64,000 bases of DNA. Source: Thysanoteuthis rhombus (Eukaryota; Mollusca; Cephalopoda; Oegopsida; Thysanoteuthidae). Shown one piece after another: positions 56,984 to 64,000 of the stretch. Made by a program: the position numbers and the translations under genes. The DNA lies in contig OY735207.1 in NCBI GenBank assembly GCA_963457665.1, positions 56,070,779 to 56,134,778 of the forward strand. Direction: 5' to 3'. Below the pieces are notes generated by a model. It ran no database searches. It was not told where the DNA came from and worked only from the letters and a program-made list of their open reading frames with translations. How positions within the stretch are numbered: the stretch's first letter is position 1; every line of letters starts with the position of its first letter.

Positions 56984-57969
56984 ATGGTCAAAGTAAAGAA
57001 GCATTCAACCGGAAAATGTCGTATTAAAGCAACATGATAAAGACTTGGGTTACAGGGCCTTTGTTAAGATGTTAAACATCCCTTTCAGTAGCATTGGTTC
57101 GATTATTCTGAATTGGAAGAGGCTCGGCCCTTCCGAAAACTTCCCTTGAACTAGCGCTCCACAGAAAAATTCTCCACATGCAAGTCGAAAAATAATAAGA
57201 ACAGTTATAGCAAATCGAATGGCAACTCAACAGGAAATTCAAGAAGATTTGAGAGCAGCTGGTGCATCGGTTACTAGAAAAACTATTCGTAATGAACTCC
57301 ACAGGAATGGCTTAAATATCCATACGCCAAGGAAAATACTTCTGTTGAAAAAAATGCATCGAAATTCAAGGAATAAGCTAGTTCTTAATATCTAAGAGAA
57401 GCCTAATCATTTTCGGAAGAATATTCTCTGGTCTGGTCAAACAAAAACTGGAATTTTTGGTAAAACTGTTCTCGTTCTGTGTAGAGAAAATATGGACGTA
57501 CCTATAACCCAAAAAGCAGCATCTCCAAAATTAAACATGAACGTAGAAGTATAATTCAGGGTGTTCCTTTTTCAATGGTACGGGATTGCTTCACGTGATT
57601 GAGCATCCATGAATTGAGAGATATATTGGAATATTTTGGAAGCTAATGTGTTCTCTTCGATACAACTTCTTGGAGAATGTTGGATCTTTTTAACCCAGAG
57701 TATGCAGCTAAAATAACTTGCGAATGATTTTCTCAGGACAATGTAGAGGCGCTTCAGTGGACTACCCAATATTCTTGAACATTTACGACGATGCTTGAAA
57801 GATCAAATTCGTCAGAGGGACCCAAGAAACATTAATGATTGGAAGGTCTTTTTCAAAGGAGAGTGGGCTATGATTTCAAAAGAATGTTGTAGAAGGCTTG
57901 TGAAGGGTTACAAAAAACTTCTAACAGTAATTGCAAATCAGGGCTATGCAACTAGGTATCAAAATATAA
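56984..57969 (+). pseudogene. Tc1-type transposase pseudogene
   Basis: Plus-strand blocks match Tc1 transposases in order: an N-terminal helix-turn-helix part (PFSSIGSII and NWKRLGPSENFP across frames), IANRMATQQEIQEDLRAAGA and SVTRKTIRNELHRNGL (57.20-57.31 kb), then LWSGQTKTGIFG where the first catalytic Asp-Glu of 'LWSDETK' is replaced by Gly-Gln. At the end come DWKVFFKGEWAMIS and VKGYKKLLTVIANQGYATRY. The DD34E core is mutated and the frame is broken at least five times, so it cannot make an enzyme. A candidate right terminus (gtaagtgtccaaatacctg) lies near 58156-58174. The matching left inverted repeat was not found. Confidence 0.88.
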
Positions 57970-58189
57970 AATCAATGCGTCAGAATACTTTTTTCCACCG
58001 TTATCTCTGTTTATATTCCATTCAGCATCGTATGTTTGGAAATATATATATATATATATGTTTTTTTGTAATTGTTTATTTTTTATCAAAATACATCACC
58101 CATGTGAATTTATTGTAAATGTAAGCTTCAAAAGTATATCAAATGTATATTTTGTAAGTGTCCAAATACCTGTTTACCTCTCTATATTT

Positions 58190-58640
58190 CTGGTTGGACC
58201 TGAAAGACGGCAGAGTATCATACCTTAATTATTGGAATCAAATGTTTTTTCCCCGTCGGTCAAAAGCAAATCCTAATAAGTGGATATGTTCATTCTCTGA
58301 GAAAAATACTTTATTGTAAAGTCTCACTTCAAATCAAGGATTTGCTTCCCCCTTGGGGGCAAAACATGACTTTCCTTTCTCTTATTCTTCCTGCCTGAAC
58401 GTAGACGGCAATTATAGTCGAAGTGTTGCAAACTTGCGAGATCATCTGTCACGACTGAATGAATAATTTTTATGTGGGTGTTGTGATTTTTGAAAACGTC
58501 CAGTTCATTAGGAAATATACGTGGTCTGTTCAGAAGGTATTCAGCCATCTTGAGTATATTGAGAACCGCTTGCAATGTATTGATGCAACTTGGTAATAGA
58601 TGGGACCTTACTATATACGTGAAAATACATATTCCATTAA
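58190..58640 (-). repeat. Family 4 with an open reading frame
   Basis: On the minus strand 58324-58575 (83 codons, starting at a non-ATG codon in the frame QAVLNILKMAEYLL) encodes RPRIFPNELDVFKNHNTH, VVTDDLASLQHFDYNCRLRS and a basic GRKNKRKE, ending before a stop. Two copies 10 kb apart conserve this peptide, which suggests real coding ancestry. I do not recognise it. Confidence 0.65.
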
Positions 58641-58729
58641 TCAGTTGAAATAGAAGTTTGAATGAAGTTTAACCCTGCAACAGTCAGTTTTGTCATAGAT
58701 ACTATTTTTTCATTTTAATTAAAAAGAAA

Positions 58730-59270
58730 AACATTAAAAAGTAAATGTCCGTAGACTTTAGGAAAAACAAGTGATGAATCCCCCATCCAGACTCTAAATC
58801 AAGTAAATGGAGAAAGATATACATTATCAAGTTCAGTTTGATTTTTTTGAAGAGCCGTAGCCGAGAAAAATGGTGAAAGGTTCTATCCTTTCTAATATTT
58901 GCATATGTTTGTTTGATTATTCTAGCGTTCCAGACCTTGTCTATAGACTTGGAAATATGCATCAGTATTCCGTTGGATCTCATCTAAAATGCCCTTTTTA
59001 TTTTCTTCCTGGAAGAAAAACATGATTTGACATTTTGGGCCCTTTCTCTAGCGTGTTTATTTAAAACGTTCAGATCCTTCAGTCTTTAGATATTTTTGAA
59101 TTTACGCTATTTTAGATGTCTCTCCGTGGAAAACACCGGTGATGTCATAAATGGAATTTATTCTGACCATATTTATTCTTTGATGGAATTTTTTTACGAG
59201 ATTCAAAATCTTGACGTTGAGGTTATTCACTTATTGACTGTGATGGCGAATTTTCTCAATCCAAAGTTGC
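58730..59270 (+). repeat. Family 2, near full length
   Basis: Runs from 'ggtgaaaggttctatccttt' to 'cacttattgactgtgatggc', including the 'ccggtgatgtcataaatgga' block. Confidence 0.76.
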
Positions 59271-59426
59271 AAGTTTTAAAAAAATACAAAAACCAAAAAC
59301 TAATACCGAAAGAAAAAAGTGCCCTCTTGCTATACCAACCATATTTATCTTTTCTTAAACGTTACGACATAGCGGGTGTGCGGAGAAGTAGATTTGTTCT
59401 TTTCCTGCAGCGTTAGTGCAAAGTCA

Positions 59427-59482
59427 GAATTTGAACTCTATTCTCTGTGCCTTTACCCGTTCGGTCACCTCCGTCTCCAGGT
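59427..59482 (-). other. tRNA-like stretch (A and B boxes)
   Basis: The minus strand reads 'gaggtgaccgaacgggtaaa' (A-box-like) and 'agagttcaaattctgac' (B-box-like) about 30 nt apart. No acceptor stem. Likely a tRNA-derived SINE head. Confidence 0.45.
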
Positions 59483-59509
59483 ATAGAGGTGTAGAAATTT
59501 AAATCTGTG

Positions 59510-59745
59510 CATGTATGTGTGTGTGTGTGCGTGCGCATGCAAGTGTGCCACGATCGCTCGACGTCTATCTATTGTACGGAGTTGACACACGCACAGATAT
59601 ATTACACAGAACACGACAGTGTCGAGTTTGGAGTTGTTTGGGTGAGCAGTTCTCGAGAAATCTGATGATAATAAATAAAAATTTAAGATTTTAGATCATT
59701 CTTCATAGTTTCCATAAAGTCTTTTCCTTGACCCCCGCTGTGTAG
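59510..59745. other. No gene seen; short (TG)n
   Basis: A TG run lies at 59516-59530. No recognised element otherwise. Confidence 0.5.
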
Positions 59746-59749
59746 AACT

Positions 59750-59970
59750 ATGTGGATTTAGATATGAAATATCGAAGAATATTGGCCAAACCTGAAAAAA
59801 TGAATCAGAATACATTTGTTGCTGTAGTTTAGTAGAATGGGTGGAAAATTTTTTGCAATACCATTATGGTAGGCTGCTCCAAATACCAAAAGGTCCGGTC
59901 TCTTCCAAACATTCACCTTTGGAACGAGTGCAGACCCAGTCAGGGTAATTCCCAATAAGAAAATCATTTT
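59750..59970. repeat. Family 7, copy 1
   Basis: 'ggtccggtctcttccaaaca' and 'acctttggaacgagtgcaga' match 'agacagaccccttccaaaca' and 'gaattttggaacgggcattg' at 60720-60760 in the same orientation. Confidence 0.5.
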
Positions 59971-60049
59971 GAAATTGCTGACTTAAAACTAACTTATATT
60001 TCATTGTGACGTCTTTTTTTTTTCATAAACACTGTGATAAAGAGAGGCT

Positions 60050-60470
60050 CCAGTCAGTTTTCAAAGGGTTCGTCAACTTCAATTGACTGTAACGAACTGG
60101 AATTGTAAACTAAACGAAGAATATAAGAAAGTTGGTCTTTACATGAACTCTACTAAAATCGATGTCGTGTCCAAAAAAAATAAAAGAGAAAAAAAAGAAA
60201 AAAACAGAAAAGAAAAAACATGTTGAGGACAAAGACGCAACGATCAAATTTTAAAACTCAGAGCTAAAGAAAGTTGACCACTTCGTCTACCAAAGACAAG
60301 AAATTTCCAAAAAAACCCTCCGAAGAAGAAATCAAGCAAAGAGACCTCCTAGGTTGGTAAACTTTGGGTAGATCAAGTTCAACCTTCAAGAACAAGACAA
60401 TCCAATTAGTTCTAAAAAGAGGAGTCATAACCAATACATTCTCTCTAACTAGAATCGAGAAAAATCTTCT
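60050..60470 (+). mobile_element. RTE-type LINE, internal RT fragment
   Basis: Unlike the other copies this is mid-RT: LNEEYKKVGLYMNSTKI, then, after an A-rich interruption at 60170-60225, SELKKVDHFVYQRQEIS and the 'NLQEQDNPISSKKRSHNQYI' thumb part. They match residues after FADD in the 32-33 kb copy. The 3' tail is absent. Confidence 0.75.
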
Positions 60471-60639
60471 CGACAACTGACCATTGTATAAAGTCGACAT
60501 TCAATTGTCAGCACCCTTTAAATTGCATTGTAAAGTTCGATTTTTTTAATTTACAATCATAGATCTAATTCTGGTATAAAATATCTAAATTTACTTATAG
60601 ATAATATTTAAACTGACAACAGGTGAAGTAACCGAAAAA

Positions 60640-60930
60640 TTTCTCAGCCGTAGTTCCGTACAACGGTCAGGAAATTATTTAGTATGGCTATCATGTCAGG
60701 TTGATCCACACGTCGTAAAGACAGACCCCTTCCAAACATAGAATTTTGGAACGGGCATTGCCCGAGAAGATTTAAAATCAAAGAGTACAATTTCTTAAAC
60801 CCCCGAAAATAGGTTGAACCGCACATATATACAGCCTTTTTAGGGCCCACTGAAACCGTATTCGGCACTGGATAGTCAAAAGTTTTTTTAAAAAATCGTC
60901 CATCGTGAAATAATATAATAGAGATAACGA
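60640..60930. repeat. Family 7 copy 2 and a family 2 scrap
   Basis: 60650-60760 pairs with 59.75-59.97 kb. 60885-60925 (aaaatcgtccatcgtgaaat) matches the family 2 end at 52.12 kb. Confidence 0.5.
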
Positions 60931-60934
60931 AAAA

Positions 60935-61315
60935 CAATTATTGTAAATGGATTAATATCATATATGTAATTCATCTAAAATAGAAATGATTTTCAAGGTT
61001 CAAAAGTTTCTTATTATTTATTTTTTTATCTACATACCAAACACCAGGACGGGTTAGGGCACCAAAATATTTCCTTTATAGTAGAGATCCTCAAAGTTTC
61101 AAAGTTTTGGAACAATTGATCTATTCTCATGAATTGAATAGAGGGTTACGTTGGAAATTCCCAGAAGATTACTGGATACATCAGACATCAAAAGAAGGGT
61201 TGAGATGTATTGACAATAATAAACTTGACTTGGATTGTAGTTCGTAGAGATTAATTTACAGATCTGGTCAGTCAAACAATACAAAACATCACGTAACCAA
61301 CGTTTTGTTTAGGTT
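60935..61315. other. No gene seen
   Basis: AT-rich spacer. Confidence 0.5.
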
Positions 61316-61319
61316 AACG

Positions 61320-61770
61320 AACTGTATAAGGTTTGATCAATTAAAAAATCGAGAAACAGAATGATAAGCAAATCAGTTACTTCTCTCGTCTTTTGTTGCT
61401 TGGTGATCACTAAAAAGTTCAAATTTTCAAAAACAAAACAAGCATGAACGTTGCCGGACACAAACTGAGGGAATACTTTAACGTAAACTCAAATTGTAAA
61501 TCGATCCCCACACAAAAAATCTCTTTTAAGCAGAGATTTAAAAAAAAAGAAAATAAAAAAACATTTTCCACAACATAATAAAGAGTGCATGTTTACCCTC
61601 TCAGCTCTCTAGATCTATTGTCGGAACCTGTACGCGTAACACATGGATAGTGAGTTCGTTGAATAGATATATAAATAAATATTCAGTAAAGTAAGCAAGA
61701 ATTGCTCGAAAACCGAAGAAACATATGTTGACAGTTTTTGTTATCAGTTTATGTTGACATTTTCTGGTAA
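61320..61770 (+). repeat. Family 1
   Basis: Full set of blocks, with 'gttgccggacacaaactgag' and 'gaagaaacatatgttgacag'. Confidence 0.77.
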
Positions 61771-61914
61771 TGATGATAATTCCTCTTCTCAGAGATTCAG
61801 ACTAAAATTGATGGTTACCTTCCAAATCAATACTTCAGATTACCAAATCTCTGAGGGGTCTGGTTTGTATCTGGCGATCTCTTTCTCTCTTCCCCTCTCT
61901 GTATGTATGTATTT

Positions 61915-61967
61915 ATGTATCTATCTATCTATATGTGTGTGTGTGTGTGTGTGTGTGTGAGTGTATA

Positions 61968-62012
<45 letters not shown>

Positions 62013-62013
62013 T

Positions 62014-62056
<43 letters not shown>

Positions 62057-62060
62057 GCAA
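61915..62060. repeat. (CTAT)n, (TG)n and (AT)n microsatellite
   Basis: ATCT, TG and AT blocks in succession. Confidence 0.96.
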
Positions 62061-62064
62061 AGAT

Positions 62065-62300
62065 CTTAGATAAGGTTTCATTAGGAAAATGATCAAATTT
62101 GAACCCTCGTGTTATCCAAATCAAATTAAATGAGTTACAAAATTTCAAGATAGTTTACAGTATGAATCATGAGTGGTAACTTCAAGACTGCCTTTGCCAG
62201 CATAAAGCTCCAACACACAAATCCCGGGCAATGCTGGGTCATTTCGCTAGCATTATTCGTTGTGTGCTTATTCTGCACGCAAGTAATCTGTTTTAAGAGC
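62065..62300. other. No gene seen
   Basis: Includes 'acaaatcccgggcaatgctg' near 62218, with no recognised family. Confidence 0.45.
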
Positions 62301-62304
62301 ACGT

Positions 62305-62313
62305 AGAGAGAGG

Positions 62314-62349
<36 letters not shown>

Positions 62350-62388
62350 GGCGATATATATATATTGAGAGAGATCGACATAGGTGCA

Positions 62389-62461
<73 letters not shown>

Positions 62462-62462
62462 A
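62305..62462. repeat. (GA)n, (AT)n, (GA)n microsatellite
   Basis: GA at 62309-62351, AT at 62393-62436 and GA at 62437-62462. Confidence 0.96.
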
Positions 62463-62609
62463 GGGTGAGAAAGAGATAGATTTAAAGGGACCAATCAATC
62501 ATTTACTTGGTAGGCTCAGTTTCAGTAGCAGAAATCGAACACCTCATTCCTCCAACCACGAATTTGAATAAAATTTCTAATATATTACAACAGACTCTTT
62601 CAATTAATC

Positions 62610-62840
62610 TTCTGCAGTAGCTGATACGGAGGAAAGCGAAGCCTCGTAGCGGTTATCAGCGCTGAACAAGCGGAGAATGGGGATTCGAATACAGGTTGAA
62701 GTTGAAGCAGTGTTTACTCCACCAAAAAACACCCTCAGGAAAAGCATGAATCCATTTTTATGGAGTTCTGAAACTCACGCAATACGTCCCATTCCAAATA
62801 GATGTATAAAAATGTTCTTCTTCTTTTCATGGAGAAAACA
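62610..62840 (+). repeat. Family 5
   Basis: Best 5' part of the family: 'tcgtagcggttatcagcgct', then 'ggggattcgaatacaggttg' and 'gaagcagtgtttactccacc', ending after 'gaaaagcatgaatcc'. Confidence 0.58.
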
Positions 62841-62889
62841 TGTTTTGTTAAAATCGAGAAGAAAAAAAAATGCCCACGCTCGCGTAAAC

Positions 62890-62960
62890 GCAAACTCACA
62901 CACACGCACACACGTGCACACACACACACACATACGTGCGCACACATGTATGCACACTGT
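62890..62960. repeat. (CA)n-rich microsatellite
   Basis: Interrupted ACAC with CGCA and CGTG variants. Confidence 0.92.
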
Positions 62961-62964
62961 ACGA

Positions 62965-64000
62965 CACAGGTATACGCAGAGTAAAGTTTGCAGAATATAT
63001 GTATGCCCCTGAGCAAGCTATTTAGAGCTATTTACAATTAGATGCCACGAGCCAGACACGCACTATCTCTTTCGAGCAGTTGGCCTCACGAGATATTACT
63101 TTTCATAAATTGGGCCACACTACTTGAAGAAAAGTATAACAAACACCGTACTTAATCATTGTATGTTGTTGAGTCGAACTGTTTCAGGGTAAGTCCCTGG
63201 GGAAGATGGTCACCTGATCAAAGGCATGCACAACCAAAACATGAAATTAAGAAAAAAAAAGAATGTTATGACGTGATAGGTTGGGTAGGAGAAAACGGCC
63301 GAAACGTTGTGAAAGAGACGATCGACACTGACGAGAGAAATAGTCCAACTTTTTCACAAACAGTGATTTAAACATCCAGTCGAACAAAATTCAGACAAGG
63401 GACGTTCTATTTACTATCTATCATCATTGAAAGAGTTTTGGGGGCGATTGGATTCTTTTCCGTTTGTTTGGGTTATAAACAAGACATTTCAGCCGATTCA
63501 TTCTACGGTCTTCTGTAATATCAAAACGTGACGCTGGGAATAGAATATCCCAATGGCAGTTACGTTCCAACGAAACATTCGGTTGAAACCGATATTTTCT
63601 CTCTTTCTTTGTTGGGCTTGGATATCAATAACTAGTCCCTGTTGAGCAGTCGGGCTTACAACTCTAACCCGAAGAAGGAGTTCACTCGCCCGAAAAAACA
63701 ACAACAAACAAACAAACAAACAAACAAAAAATAACACTTTGAATCATTATGACTCTTCTCGGAAGTATAAACAGCACCTTTAGTATTTATTTATGCATTT
63801 GTTATTAACATAACACGAGACAAATAGAAATTATTCATGAATTCTAATGAGAAACTTGGCGTTGTACATTTTACCCCAATATTGGGTGATATATGAATTG
63901 TTTCAACTCATAAATTGTCTTCGAGATATCTCACAATCATGACCTTGTTTTTGACTTTGTTGATTCTAATTCGAGAAAAAAAAAGTTGGTCACGTCTGTA
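62965..64000. other. No gene seen; hammerhead-like remnant and (CAAA)n
   Basis: 63208-63310 contains 'cctgatcaaaggc' and, 80 nt later, 'ggccgaaacgttgt' as at 24.6 kb. The first box breaks the CUGANGA consensus. A (CAAA)n run lies at about 63703-63729. Confidence 0.5.

Noticed and set aside
59516..59545. NRF-1-like gcgtgcgcatgc as a promoter site
   Set aside because: It lies in a TG/CG-type simple repeat and has no accompanying promoter elements.
63208..63310. Second hammerhead ribozyme candidate
   Set aside because: The first box is CTGATCA, breaking the invariant G of CUGANGA, and it is about 80 nt from the GAAAC; kept only as a remnant sharing a 14-mer with 24.6 kb.

Overview
This window looks like repeat-rich, AT-rich nuclear DNA of an animal. 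There are no bacterial-style operons. Instead there are long microsatellites, decayed retroelements and DNA transposons, and several short dispersed repeat families with tRNA-like or 5S rRNA-like parts. The mix of RTE LINEs, restriction-endonuclease-type LINEs, a GIY-YIG retroelement, Tc1 and SINE-like repeats, plus a stretch near 38.7 kb resembling a domain I associate with mollusc SINEs, suggests a mollusc and perhaps a cephalopod. That is inference; I could not search a database.

Layout. 1-8 kb: the 5' half of a restriction-endonuclease-type (RLE) LINE runs off the left edge, then a short RLE-LINE tail, dispersed repeats, a 5S-like fragment and two RTE tails. 8.7-10.3 kb: polypyrimidine, AT and GA simple repeats. 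11-24 kb: 5S-like, RTE, hAT-like and family 1-3 and 6 repeats. 24.3-24.7 kb: an inverted repeat with a hammerhead-like core. 25.5-26.2 kb: the best candidate for a host promoter, with a possible ATG first exon on the minus strand. 27-31 kb: a tRNA-headed repeat in an inverted pair, and a GC-richer stretch near 29.6 kb. 32-33.1 kb: the best-preserved protein, a reverse transcriptase from an RTE LINE. 34 and 45 kb: two four-unit tandem repeats of about 152 and 135 bp. 39-41.7 kb: an RTE copy with a 5' inversion and a nested insertion, then a long decayed RLE-LINE C-terminal half. 46.6-48.1 kb: a decayed GIY-YIG retroelement (Penelope-like by inference). 48-62 kb: more copies of the families, a foldback element with a tRNA-like core, a tRNA-Asn-like sequence inside a direct duplication, and a Tc1 transposase pseudogene.

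Repeat families are numbered here for reference only. Family 1 (about 500 bp, 11 copies) and family 2 (about 500 bp, 6 longer copies and 2 fragments) are unclassified. Family 3 has a tRNA-like head. Family 4 carries a conserved reading frame of unknown function. Family 5 is SINE-like. Family 6 is a 190-bp pair, family 7 a short pair, and family 9 is the foldback family. Boundaries were judged by eye and are approximate, usually within tens of bases. I recognise no complete host gene. Most long open frames in the window are translated microsatellites or antisense shadows of retroelements.
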